Below, one piece after another: positions 51,228-60,055 of a stretch of 64,000 bases of DNA (position 1 is the stretch's first letter; each line of letters begins with the position of its first letter). The notes beneath the pieces were generated by a model, which did not search any database, was not told the origin of the DNA, and saw nothing but the letters and a program-made list of their open reading frames with translations. The translations under genes and the position numbers were made by a program. Origin of the DNA: Candidatus Baltobacteraceae bacterium (GTDB taxonomy: Bacteria > Vulcanimicrobiota > Vulcanimicrobiia > Vulcanimicrobiales > Vulcanimicrobiaceae); contig DATBTN010000001.1 of NCBI GenBank assembly GCA_036559195.1, positions 1-64,000 on the forward strand, read 5' to 3'.

Positions 51228-52551
51228 GCCATCCCTGCGGCTCTGGTTCACCCCGCGCGCGTATTGGCTCGCGAGCGGTGTGGCCGCGCTCTTCGCCATT
51301 GCGGGCGTGTTTCCAAACGCATTCGCACTCGCGCTGCTCGCGGCGATTGCGCTCGCGGCCTGCGTCGCGATCGACGCATCGATCGGACCCGCCCGTTCGC
51401 GGATCGCACTCGAGCGCACCGAACTCGAGCACCTGGCGCTGCGAACCGCGGCGCGGCTCGGGTACGTGCTGACGAACGCGTCGGCGCGCGCGATCCGTTT
51501 CGGGGTCGTCGACACGCCGGTCGAAGCGATCGCCTACGATGTCGACGAGGTCGAAGCGATCGCGCCGCCCGGCAGCCGTACGACGCTCGAGCGGCCGGTG
51601 ACGCCGCGCACGCGAGGAACCGTCGTCTTCGGCGCGCTCTATCTCTGGTTCGAAAATAGCCTTGGGCTGCTGCGCCGGCGAATGCGGGTGGAGGCGCCGG
51701 CGCGCGGGCGGGTCTATCCGGATCTCTCGGCGGTCGAACGGTACGGCGCGTTGCGTGCGCGCAACCGGCTCATCGACGCCGGCTTGCGCAAAATGCGTCA
51801 GCGCGGCGCGGGCGCCGAGTTCGAGAGCCTGCGCGATTGGAGCGCGGGCGACGCGTTTCGCGGCATCGACTGGAAGGCGACGGCGCGCCGCGGCCGCCTA
51901 ACGGTCGCCGACTACGAGGTCGAACGCAGTCAGAACGTCATGCTCGTTCTCGATGCCGGCCGATTGATGACGCCGCGATGCAACGACCAGCGAAAGTTCG
52001 ATTTCGCGATCACCGCGGCGCTCTCGGTCGCCTCGATCGCGGGACTCGCGAGCGACCGGGTCGGTATCGTTGCGTTCGCGCGCGAGATTCTCTTAGCGCA
52101 GGCGCCGCGAGCGAGTTCGGCAGGCTTGGGGCGGCTCGCCGCCTCCGTGCACGATCTCGAACCGCGCTTCGAAGAGTCGGACTATGTTGCCGCGTTTGCC
52201 TATCTGCGCGCGCACCTTCACAAGCGAAGTCTGATCGTCTTCTTTACCGACATGGTCGATCCGGTGGCGCAGAGTACGGTGCTCGCGGAGATCGGTACGC
52301 TCGCGCGACGCCATCTAATCGTGATCGCGTTCATGAACGACGCCGCCATCGACCGGGCGATCGCGACGCCGCCGGAACGGCCGCTCGACGTCTACGCGAC
52401 GAGCGTCGCACTCGGACTTCGGCAGGAACGGCGTGCGGCGGCGGCCGTGCTCGAACGTTTGGGCGCGCACGTCATCGACGTTCCGGCGCAACGGTTGAAC
52501 ACCGCGCTCATCGATGAATACCTGCGGATAAAACAGCGCGGACTACTCTAG
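51214..52551 (+). CDS. DUF58 (von Willebrand A-like) protein
   Basis: The 445-residue protein has two N-terminal membrane segments, a linker, and the DUF58 signature GAGAEFESLRDWSAGDAFRG near residue 197, followed by IDWKATARRGRLTVADYE. The VWA-like core follows, with MLVLDAGRLM near residue 244 and SLIVFFTDMVDP near residue 340. It is the standard partner of MoxR. The start is GTG, inside the end of moxR. Confidence 0.92.
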   Translation: MKRPKPSLRLWFTPRAYWLASGVAALFAIAGVFPNAFALALLAAIALAACVAIDASIGPARSRIALERTELEHLALRTAARLGYVLTNASARAIRFGVVDTPVEAIAYDVDEVEAIAPPGSRTTLERPVTPRTRGTVVFGALYLWFENSLGLLRRRMRVEAPARGRVYPDLSAVERYGALRARNRLIDAGLRKMRQRGAGAEFESLRDWSAGDAFRGIDWKATARRGRLTVADYEVERSQNVMLVLDAGRLMTPRCNDQRKFDFAITAALSVASIAGLASDRVGIVAFAREILLAQAPRASSAGLGRLAASVHDLEPRFEESDYVAAFAYLRAHLHKRSLIVFFTDMVDPVAQSTVLAEIGTLARRHLIVIAFMNDAAIDRAIATPPERPLDVYATSVALGLRQERRAAAAVLERLGAHVIDVPAQRLNTALIDEYLRIKQRGLL

Positions 52552-53520
52552 CGAATCGCGCGCGCGCCCCGCGAAGCCGTAGTAGAGTACGAGCGCGATT
52601 GCCGTGAGTAGCCCGACGCTCGCGCGCACGCCGGCGGAGAACCGCAGCGGCGAGAAAAATCCCTCGATGGTGCCGGCAACGAGCAGCATGGCGACGACGC
52701 CGCCGAAGAGCACGCCCGCCCGGCGCGCGTTGCGCGCGAGGGCGTCTTTACGCCGCAACCGGCCGGGATAGATCACGCCGGCGGCGAGCAGCAGACCCGC
52801 GCCGCCGGCGATTTGGATGGCCGTCAGTTCGATAACGCCGTGCGGCGCGATCGTCGCCCAAAAATCGTAGCCAAAGCCGGCGCGCGCGAAGAGCGCTGCC
52901 AGCGCGCCGAGCATCAACGCGTTGAAGACGATCTCGTACACCGTGCCGATGCCGAGCGTCACGATGCCGCCCGCGAAAGCCAGAATACAGACGCGAACGT
53001 TGTTCTGGATGATCAGACTCGCCATCGCCGGCGAGTTTTGCGGCGCGAAGGCGAAGTTGGAATCGTGCAAGCTCTTCGCGATGTGTCCGGGAACGATCGA
53101 GGCCGGCAGCAGCGCGTAGGCGTCGGCCGGACGCTGCGCGACGACGGCGTAGGCGATCGCGCTCCACAGCACGGTCAGTGCGATGCAGATGAAGATGAAG
53201 CCGAACGATCGGCGAAACTCGTTCGGAAGCGTTCGGGTGAAATACCGCAGCGCGCGCGCGCGGCCGCTCTCGAGCGTACCGGCGTAGACGCGGGCGTGCG
53301 CGCGAGCGGTCAAACGATTGAGGTAGTGTTCGAGCCGCGCGCTGTATCCGCGGCCTTGCGCGTACGCGAGATCGGAGGTCACCCAGCGATAGAGCCGCCC
53401 GAGTTCGATCAGTTCGTCCGCGCCGAGGCGCCGCAGGCCGCGGCGCGCGGCGCGCGTCAACAACCCCTCGAGGCGTTCCCACGAGGCCTGGCGTCGAGCG
53501 ACGAAGGCGGATTCTTGCAC
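52543..53520 (-). CDS. stage II sporulation protein M-like membrane protein
   Basis: The 325-residue protein has the SpoIIM/DUF95 pattern. The soluble N-terminus has LGADELIELGRLYRWVTSDL near residue 32. The membrane part has FGFIFICIALTVLWSAIAYA near residue 106, LIIQNNVRVCILAFAGGIVT near residue 169 and APHGVIELTAIQIAGGAGLL near residue 225. In non-spore-formers this family occurs with RDD, MoxR and DUF58 genes. Its tail overlaps DUF58 by 9 bases. The start is GTG, and it is divergent from the RDD gene. Confidence 0.85.
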   Translation of the reverse strand: MQESAFVARRQASWERLEGLLTRAARRGLRRLGADELIELGRLYRWVTSDLAYAQGRGYSARLEHYLNRLTARAHARVYAGTLESGRARALRYFTRTLPNEFRRSFGFIFICIALTVLWSAIAYAVVAQRPADAYALLPASIVPGHIAKSLHDSNFAFAPQNSPAMASLIIQNNVRVCILAFAGGIVTLGIGTVYEIVFNALMLGALAALFARAGFGYDFWATIAPHGVIELTAIQIAGGAGLLLAAGVIYPGRLRRKDALARNARRAGVLFGGVVAMLLVAGTIEGFFSPLRFSAGVRASVGLLTAIALVLYYGFAGRARDSLE

Positions 53521-53561
53521 GCAGGTCGTGCGTTCGAGCGGGTCCCGGCGGGGCCTGTCGA

Positions 53562-54311
53562 ATGTCGCGCGCGGTGGATCGCAGCATCAGCGTACGAACT
53601 CCGGAATCGATTCGATTCTCCTACGATCTGGCTGGATTGGGGAGCCGCTTTCTTGCCGTCGCGCTCGATTTAGCGATTCAGCTGGCGGTGATCGGCGCGA
53701 TCTTTTGGGCGCTCGCGTTGCTCGCCGCGCACGTACCGCACGCCAAGAGCGCGGCCGCCGGCGGCCGGCTCGCCGGCTCGATCGGCGTGGCGATCGTCGT
53801 CGGCATCGTGTTCCTCGTTTTTTTCGGGTATTTCATCGTCCTCGAGACGTTTTGGGACGGTCAGACGCCCGGCAAGAAGGCGCTTGGAATCCGCGTCGTG
53901 CGCGACGGCGGCTATCCGCTGGATTTCGGCAGTTCGCTGATTCGCAATCTGGTTCGAGTCGGCGAAGCCGCAGCCGGTTTTTACGCGATTAGCGCGATCG
54001 CCACGCTGCTCTCGGCGGAGAATAAACGCCTCGGTGATTTTGCCGCGGGGACGATCGTGGTGCGCGACGCGCGCGTGGAACGCGCCGCCGATTTATCGCC
54101 GGCGGTCCCGCACTCGACTGCCGGCTTCTCGATGCTCGACGAGGACGAGCGTGCGTTGATCGCGCGCTTCTGCGCGCGGCGCGATGCGATGGCACCGCAG
54201 TACCGGGCGCGGATGGCCGCCCAGCTCGCAAACCTGCTGCGCCCGCGGCTCTCTCGCGACCTTCAAGTGCTCGACGACGACGATCTGCTGGGGCGGCTTA
54301 ACGCTTCGTGA
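53562..54311 (+). CDS. RDD family membrane protein
   Basis: The 249-residue protein has the RDD pattern GLGSRFLAVALDLAIQLAVI near residue 25, a second segment with FVLETFWDGQTPGKKALGIR near residue 90, and a third ending in NKRLGDFAAGTIVVRDA near residue 153. It has a soluble C-terminal tail of ~80 residues. RDD proteins are usually encoded beside SpoIIM, as here. Confidence 0.88.
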   Translation: MSRAVDRSISVRTPESIRFSYDLAGLGSRFLAVALDLAIQLAVIGAIFWALALLAAHVPHAKSAAAGGRLAGSIGVAIVVGIVFLVFFGYFIVLETFWDGQTPGKKALGIRVVRDGGYPLDFGSSLIRNLVRVGEAAAGFYAISAIATLLSAENKRLGDFAAGTIVVRDARVERAADLSPAVPHSTAGFSMLDEDERALIARFCARRDAMAPQYRARMAAQLANLLRPRLSRDLQVLDDDDLLGRLNAS

Positions 54312-55281
54312 TACGCGTCACCAGGTCGCGTGCGAAGTTAAGCGCTTCGGTCTTCGTGCTCTCGTAGATCGAGCTGGCCTCACCCGGGGTCATGTGTTTG
54401 CCGTGTTCGAGAAAGAACGCAACGCCTTCGCCAACGACGATCGTGCCCGCATAGGCGATCGCGCCTTTGATCGCAATTCCGGCGACCGGAATGAATCCGG
54501 AAAGCTCGCGCGCGAGCATGCGCCAGCCAAACCCGCCGCCGACGACCGGCAGCAGCGCCCACATGCGCCCCACATCGGGATCGCGGCCGTAGGTCGCCTC
54601 GATATGCAGTAAGAGCATCATCTGAATGCCGGTGATCGCCACCATGTCGCCGGCCGAAGCAAAGGCTCCGAGCACGAACCCCGCGATGGGAATGTGATCG
54701 ACGACGGCGCTCGCGAGCGCGACCTTTAGCGCGTTATTGGCGGCGTCGCGCGTGAGCTTGGCCGCGACGCTCTCGCGCAACACGGGCAAGCGCCGCCCGA
54801 CGGCGATCTCCACGCGTTTGCACGCATCGACCACGTGCGGGAAAACGCGGCCGCGCAGCGCGTCGCGCGATATCGCCGGAACGGCGTACTCCGCGACGGT
54901 GCCCGCATCCGGCGCGTTCGGCGGCCCGGCCGGCGAGGCGCTCTCGTCGACGGTAATGGCGAAGATCGGCAGTCGCATGGCGCGCAGCGACGCCAAATCG
55001 GCGCCGGCGAGATCGCCCGCTCTGGCCAAAAACAGCACCAGGGTTCCCGCCCGCGTATCGGTCGCGACCGGCCGCCCCGGTACGAGCGTTTCGAGACACG
55101 CGCCCGCGTCGAGCGGCACCGAATCGTCGTGGCCCGAGAGCAAGAGCGTCCGCATCGCCGCCACCAGCGCCGGATCGCCCGCGAGATAAAAGCGAAATGG
55201 TTTGCGCACGTTCGCACTCACGGCATTGACGTCGATGCCTTTTCGAACCATGCGCAAGATGTCGCCCGCAGCAGCTGCCAT
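54298..55281 (-). CDS. DUF697 membrane protein
   Basis: The 327-residue protein has an N-terminal soluble half with a degenerate nucleotide-binding-like fold (FYLAGDPALVAAM near residue 31, LVLFLARAGDLAGADLASLR near residue 81) but no P-loop. The C-terminal DUF697 region follows: VDHIPIAGFVLGAFASAGD near residue 194, QMMLLLHIEATYGRDP near residue 220 and SGFIPVAGIAIKGAIAYAGT near residue 260. DUF697 is usually fused to GTPases; here the GTPase half seems to have lost its motifs. It probably shares a transcript with the M48 gene 20 bases upstream. Confidence 0.75.
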   Translation of the reverse strand: MAAAAGDILRMVRKGIDVNAVSANVRKPFRFYLAGDPALVAAMRTLLLSGHDDSVPLDAGACLETLVPGRPVATDTRAGTLVLFLARAGDLAGADLASLRAMRLPIFAITVDESASPAGPPNAPDAGTVAEYAVPAISRDALRGRVFPHVVDACKRVEIAVGRRLPVLRESVAAKLTRDAANNALKVALASAVVDHIPIAGFVLGAFASAGDMVAITGIQMMLLLHIEATYGRDPDVGRMWALLPVVGGGFGWRMLARELSGFIPVAGIAIKGAIAYAGTIVVGEGVAFFLEHGKHMTPGEASSIYESTKTEALNFARDLVTRITKR

Positions 55282-55301
55282 GAACGCCCCTTACCCAGAA
55301 A

Positions 55302-57356
55302 TCAGACGTCGCCGTAGGTGCCGCCGGTTGAGGTTAGGCGCGACTCTTTGAGCGGATCGTCGGTGTAGTCGAGGTAGACCAGCCCCATGAAGATTTCGAG
55401 CGAGAGCGATTCCATGCCGCGCGCGTTGGCGACGTCGACGATCGAACGGTGCGTACGTTCGGCTTCGCGTACGATCGCTTCCGGAGTCGTCTTCGTATCG
55501 GCGGCGACGATCGTGGCTTCGGCAACGTCACCCGGCGTGAGGTTGCGATGGAGCATGTCCGCGTAACTCATCGCTTCGACGCCGTCGGCGGCGAAGCGCA
55601 CGTCGAGGGCTTTTTGCAGCGTGGCGTACCGCGGTTGCGAGGTTCCGACGCCGAGCATCGTAACGCGCGCGCCGAGTTGCCGGGCTTTGGCCATGTTGAA
55701 GAGCTGGTCGGCCTCCGACGCGGAGGTCGCCGCCTGGCCGAGCGAGGTCGAGGCTTTCTGCATGAGCGGAACGAGCTCGTTGTAATCCTGTTGGCTGATG
55801 TCGCCGAAGTAGTTGAGCTGTACTTGCTGCAGGCGCTTGAGGAAGATATCGAGATCGCCGAGACCCGAATCGATCTGCAGCGCCGAGCCCCGTCCGGCAT
55901 CGACCGCGCGAACCATATCGCCGTCGGCCGCCGAGAGTTCGGAGAGCATGTGCGGGTAGGACGGAAAGACCGCGATCGATTGCGATGGAATGGGAGAATC
56001 GCGCAGCGGCGCGTTCATCTCGGTGAGGATATCCGCGTTCTCTTGGAGCAGTCCGCTGAGTTTGCCGGTCTTCGGGTCGGTGGTTCCGACGCCGCTAATC
56101 GTGCTGTTCGCGTCGTCGAGCGCGCTGTTGATCGCGCGCGACATCGTCGAGAGATTCTTGACGACCGCTTCGAGCCGCGATCCGCGTTTGATCTCGATGC
56201 GGCTGAAGTCGGGAATCTCGTACGAGATGCTGTCGAGCCGGTTACGCAGCGATTTGAGCTGGTCGCGACCCTGGTCGTGGCGCGCGCCGATCTGGGCGAC
56301 CGCTTGCGATTGCGTCGAATGCGCCGCGACGAGTTTGGCGCGCAAGTCGCCGAGATTGGGCTGCGTTAAGTTGACGCGTTTATCTTCCACCTGGCGCAGC
56401 GCCGCGATGCGCTCTTTGGCCGCGACTTGCACCTCCGGCGTGCCGTTTTGGGCGACTTCCCCGAGCGTTTGCTCGCTCTTGTTGAATTGACCGAGTGCGA
56501 GTTGGCTCTGGCCGAGCGCGAACATGGCCTGCTGGTTCTTGGGGTCTTCCTTGACGATCGTCTGCAGGTCCATCATGGCGATGTTGTATCGTGCGGTATC
56601 GAGATCGTGCAGCGCACGCACCGTGCGCTGCTGCTCGGTCACGACTTTGGGATCGAGTTCGGTGTAGCCGAGCATGTGCGAGAGGCGCGCGGGTGCGCCC
56701 GGATGGTCCTCGAGATAGTGCGTGACCAAATCCGAGTGCGCGTTTTCGAGCGCGCCGAGATGCTGCATCATCGTCATCATGGCCGCGGGATCGTAACCGG
56801 CGCGCGACATGAGGAGCAATCCGTATTGGTCGGCCTGCAACTCGTCGGCGCGCGACATTTTCGCCATGATGCCCGCCTGCATCAGATTTCCGAAGTGGTA
56901 GATAATCGGCGAAAAGAGCGACGCGATGCCGAAGAGCAGATTGAGGATTTGCGCCTTGGCTTGCATCGTGACGGCATGGCGGCGCTCGATGTGTCCGGTT
57001 TCGTGTCCCAGGACGCCCGCGAGTTCGTCGTCGGATTGAACGAAGTCCAAAAGGCCGGTCTGCGTGTACAGATAGCCGCCGAGCGTTGAGAACGCGTTAA
57101 TCCCGGAGTCGTGGATGATCTTGATGTTGTAGGGAACGTCTTTACGCGCCGTCTGTTTCCAGAGACTCTCGCTCACGCGCTGCACCCACTCGTTGAGGAG
57201 CGGATCGGTATCGATGGCGCTCTGCGCGGTGATTTGTTCGTCGGTCTGCTTGCCGAGTTGAATCTCGGCGGCGGTCGAAAGTGCAAGCGCCGGTGCCGGG
57301 CATATGGCACTCAGAAGTGCGACGATCAACGCGATGGGGACGATGCGGCGGTACAT
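55302..57356 (-). CDS. periplasmic M48 metalloprotease with a long C-terminal extension
   Basis: The 684-residue precursor has a signal peptide (residues 1-26). A BepA-like M48 domain follows with the zinc motif H118-E-T-G-H122 and the third ligand E172 in SRADELQADQYG. DHPGAPARLSHMLGYTELDP lies near residue 217. After about residue 240 comes a TPR-like pair and then a coiled-coil-rich region to about residue 560, much longer than in BepA, and a final alpha/beta segment. It may degrade misfolded outer-membrane proteins. The extra region is of unknown function. Confidence 0.85.
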   Translation of the reverse strand: MYRRIVPIALIVALLSAICPAPALALSTAAEIQLGKQTDEQITAQSAIDTDPLLNEWVQRVSESLWKQTARKDVPYNIKIIHDSGINAFSTLGGYLYTQTGLLDFVQSDDELAGVLGHETGHIERRHAVTMQAKAQILNLLFGIASLFSPIIYHFGNLMQAGIMAKMSRADELQADQYGLLLMSRAGYDPAAMMTMMQHLGALENAHSDLVTHYLEDHPGAPARLSHMLGYTELDPKVVTEQQRTVRALHDLDTARYNIAMMDLQTIVKEDPKNQQAMFALGQSQLALGQFNKSEQTLGEVAQNGTPEVQVAAKERIAALRQVEDKRVNLTQPNLGDLRAKLVAAHSTQSQAVAQIGARHDQGRDQLKSLRNRLDSISYEIPDFSRIEIKRGSRLEAVVKNLSTMSRAINSALDDANSTISGVGTTDPKTGKLSGLLQENADILTEMNAPLRDSPIPSQSIAVFPSYPHMLSELSAADGDMVRAVDAGRGSALQIDSGLGDLDIFLKRLQQVQLNYFGDISQQDYNELVPLMQKASTSLGQAATSASEADQLFNMAKARQLGARVTMLGVGTSQPRYATLQKALDVRFAADGVEAMSYADMLHRNLTPGDVAEATIVAADTKTTPEAIVREAERTHRSIVDVANARGMESLSLEIFMGLVYLDYTDDPLKESRLTSTGGTYGDV

Positions 57357-57458
57357 AGGGTTTCATCCTTTACCCGCGGCCGGGCGCGATGTTGCGGAGG
57401 GTGCTCTCCCAGAACGTCGGAGCGGGTTCCTGCGTTACGCCGGGCATTGTGGATTGGA

Positions 57459-57467
57459 TGTGGATAA
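57459..57467 (-). promoter_or_regulatory. consensus DnaA box upstream of the min operon
   Basis: The minus strand reads TTATCCACA, an exact match to the DnaA box, in the 184-bp gap between the divergent M48 and minC genes. It is 74 bases upstream of minC and overlaps a -10-like hexamer GATAAT (57463-57468). The origin itself contains only variant boxes, so this is the only exact one noticed in the window. Confidence 0.5.
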
Positions 57468-57540
57468 TTCTAACGAACTTGTGGGGCGGGTGTGGAGGGC
57501 GCAGGGCGTTGCCGGTACTCCCTAGGAACCGCAGCACACG

Positions 57541-58380
57541 ATGACCTTGTTGCGCGGAAAGGGGCTCGGCCTCGAAGTGGTGTTTGCCGAGCGCGACCTC
57601 GACGAAGCTCTGACCGAGTTGGAGAGCCGCTTAGGCGAGCGGCCCGGCTTCTATCGGGGCAGCTCGGCGACGGCCGCCTTCGGCACCGCCGTTCCCACGC
57701 CGGCCCAGTTCGAGCGGTTGCGCGCGACCCTCGAAGGCGGCGGGATCGCATTGACCCGTCTCTGCGGAACCGCACCTCTCGAGGCCATCGCCGTCTCGAG
57801 CGGCGTCGCCTATGCGCCCGCCGTCGATGGCGGTCAGGAGCTCGCCCGGCGCCGCGCGCTGCGGCCCAAACGTGAGATCCAGCTCTCGGAGGCCGCGAAA
57901 TCGCTCGATCCCGACTTCGCGGGCGCCCGCGCGGATATTGCGGAGCGCCGCAAGCGCGGTGAGGCAAGCGTCCGCCACGTCGTTCTGCCGCACGCGCAGT
58001 TGAGCGTGGTCGCACCGCCCGCGAGCCTCCCGGGCACGCTCTACCACGTCGGCACGCTTCGCGGCGGCCAATCGCTGCACAACGTCGGCAACATCGTGAT
58101 CGTCGGCGACGTCAATCCCGGTGCCGAGCTCGTCGCCAGCGGCGACATCGTCGTCTTCGGAGCGCTGCGCGGCGTCGCCCACGCCGGCGCGCAGGGCTTG
58201 CAATCTGCAAAGGTGTACGCACTCGAACTTGCGGCGACGCAACTGCGCATCGCAACGTTCATCGCTGCAGAAAACGAAAACCGGCGCAAACTCGCACTCG
58301 TACGGCCGGAAGCGGCGTACGTTAAAGACGAGCGCATCGTGGTCGTTCCGCTCGACCGTGTCGAACACGTCGCAACTTAA
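57541..58380 (+). CDS. minC: septum site-determining protein MinC
   Basis: MinC blocks FtsZ assembly away from midcell. The 279-residue protein has an N-terminal domain (residues 1-100) and the conserved C-terminal beta-helix domain with TLYHVGTLRGGQSLHNVGNI near residue 166, IVIVGDVNPGAELVASGDIV, and VFGALRGVAHAGAQG near residue 206. That stretch carries the R-G-G and VGDVNPGA motifs that bind MinD. It begins the min operon, 8 bases before the first minD. Confidence 0.94.
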   Translation: MTLLRGKGLGLEVVFAERDLDEALTELESRLGERPGFYRGSSATAAFGTAVPTPAQFERLRATLEGGGIALTRLCGTAPLEAIAVSSGVAYAPAVDGGQELARRRALRPKREIQLSEAAKSLDPDFAGARADIAERRKRGEASVRHVVLPHAQLSVVAPPASLPGTLYHVGTLRGGQSLHNVGNIVIVGDVNPGAELVASGDIVVFGALRGVAHAGAQGLQSAKVYALELAATQLRIATFIAAENENRRKLALVRPEAAYVKDERIVVVPLDRVEHVAT

Positions 58381-58388
58381 GGGGGCCA

Positions 58389-59183
58389 ATGAGCGCAACA
58401 CGCAAGATCGTTCTGACATCGGGCAAGGGCGGCGTCGGTAAAACGACGACGACCGTCAACGTGGGCGCGGCGCTCGCCAAGCGCGGGCATCGCGTGGTGC
58501 TGGTAGACGCCGATATCGGCCTGCGCAATCTCGATCTGGTGCTCGGCTTGGAGAAGCGCATCGTCTTCGACTTGGTCGAAGTCGTCGAGGGCCGCTGCCA
58601 ACTGCGGCAGGCGCTCATCAAAGACAAACGTTTCGAATCGCTCGCGATCCTTCCGGCGGCGCAGACGCGCGACAAAGACGCGGTAACGCCCGAGCAGATG
58701 GCTGCGGTGATCGACGATTTGGAAGAGTTCGCGGATTTCGTGCTCATCGATTGTCCCGCCGGTATCGAAGGCGGCTTTCGCAACGCGATCGCGGGTGCCG
58801 GCGAAGCGATCGTGGTGACGACGCCGGAGGTTAGCGCCATTCGCGACGCCGACCGCGTGATCGGCAAGCTGCAGGAGCGTTCGATCCCGATCCGGCTGAT
58901 CGTCAATCGCATCCGGCCCGAGATGGTGCGCAGCGGCGACATGCTCTCGGTCGAAGACGTCTGCGAGATCCTCTCGGCGGAGCTGCTTGGTATCGTTCCC
59001 GACGACGAAGAAGTGATCGACATGACCAATCGCGGCGAGCCGATCGTGCTCAACGATCAGAATCGTCTCAAGAGTATCTACGAAAAGATCGCGCGCCGGC
59101 TCGACGGCGAGATCGTTCCATTTACCACTCTCGATAACCAAGGATTCCTTGGGCGCCTCTTCGGTGCGCTGAAAGCAGGCTGA
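58389..59183 (+). CDS. minD: septum site-determining protein MinD (first paralog)
   Basis: MinD is a membrane-cycling ATPase that carries MinC. The 264-residue protein has the deviant Walker A SGKGGVGKTTTTVNVGAALA near residue 11, VDADIGLRNLDLVLGLE near residue 39, IDCPAGIEGGFRNAIAGA near residue 118, and a C-terminal amphipathic helix NQGFLGRLFGALKAG for membrane binding. It is followed 2 bases later by a second, similar MinD. Confidence 0.95.
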   Translation: MSATRKIVLTSGKGGVGKTTTTVNVGAALAKRGHRVVLVDADIGLRNLDLVLGLEKRIVFDLVEVVEGRCQLRQALIKDKRFESLAILPAAQTRDKDAVTPEQMAAVIDDLEEFADFVLIDCPAGIEGGFRNAIAGAGEAIVVTTPEVSAIRDADRVIGKLQERSIPIRLIVNRIRPEMVRSGDMLSVEDVCEILSAELLGIVPDDEEVIDMTNRGEPIVLNDQNRLKSIYEKIARRLDGEIVPFTTLDNQGFLGRLFGALKAG

Positions 59184-59185
59184 TC

Positions 59186-60055
59186 ATGCACGTTCTCCGA
59201 CAGACTCCCGACGACGGCACGCAAGGCGCGAGCGACGCGCCGGCGACCGCACCCGCGACGCTCGGCCGCGCGATCGTGATCACCTCGGGCAAAGGCGGCG
59301 TCGGCAAAACGACGACGACCGCGAATCTCGGCACGGCGCTCGCGCGGCGCGGCGCGCGCGTCGCGCTCGTCGATGCCGACGTCGGCCTGCGGAACCTCGA
59401 TATCGTGCTCGGATTGGAGAGCCGCGTGAAATATCACGTGCTCGACGTGCTCGAAGAGAAGGTCTCGCTCGACGAGGCGCTCGTCACCGATAAGAATTCG
59501 CCGACGCTGCAGTTGCTCGCGGCCGCCCAAACGCGCGAGAAGGACGAGGTCGATACCGAAAAGATGCGCGCGCTCGTGCAAAGTCTGCGCGAGCGATTCG
59601 ATTACGTGCTCGTCGATTGTCCGGCGGGTATCGAGATGGGCTTTCGCAATGCGGTCGTCGGCGCCGACGAAGCGATCGTCGTCTGCACGCCCGAAGTCTC
59701 CGCCGTGCGCGACGTGGACCGGGTCGTCGGATTGCTCGGCAACCGCTTTCGCCCGCAGCTGGTCATCAATCGCGTACGTCCGCAGCTGGTGCGCAAGGGC
59801 AAGATGCTCTCGGTCGACGACGTCAATGCGATTCTCCGGCTCCCGCTGCTCGGCGTGATCGCCGACGAGCCCGAGGTGATCGTTTCGACGAACAAGGGCG
59901 AGCCGCTCGCATTGCGCGACGACTCCAAGACGGCCGCCGCCTATCACGCCATCGCCGCGCGCATCGCGGGCGAAGACGTGCCCGCGCCGACGGTCGATTG
60001 CCGGGAGTCGTTCATGGACAAGCTCGGCTCGATCTTCGGGGGGCGCCGCGCATGA
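59186..60055 (+). CDS. MinD paralog (second copy)
   Basis: The 289-residue protein is a full MinD: Walker A SGKGGVGKTTTTANLGTALA near residue 34, VDADVGLRNLDIVLGLE, VDCPAGIEMGFRNAVVGA, and a terminal amphipathic helix RESFMDKLGSIFGGRRA. It differs from the first copy by a 25-residue Ala/Pro/Thr-rich N-terminal extension and many substitutions, though motifs and length are otherwise matched. Its ATG lies 2 bases after the first minD, and its end overlaps minE by ATGA. Confidence 0.9.
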   Translation: MHVLRQTPDDGTQGASDAPATAPATLGRAIVITSGKGGVGKTTTTANLGTALARRGARVALVDADVGLRNLDIVLGLESRVKYHVLDVLEEKVSLDEALVTDKNSPTLQLLAAAQTREKDEVDTEKMRALVQSLRERFDYVLVDCPAGIEMGFRNAVVGADEAIVVCTPEVSAVRDVDRVVGLLGNRFRPQLVINRVRPQLVRKGKMLSVDDVNAILRLPLLGVIADEPEVIVSTNKGEPLALRDDSKTAAAYHAIAARIAGEDVPAPTVDCRESFMDKLGSIFGGRRA

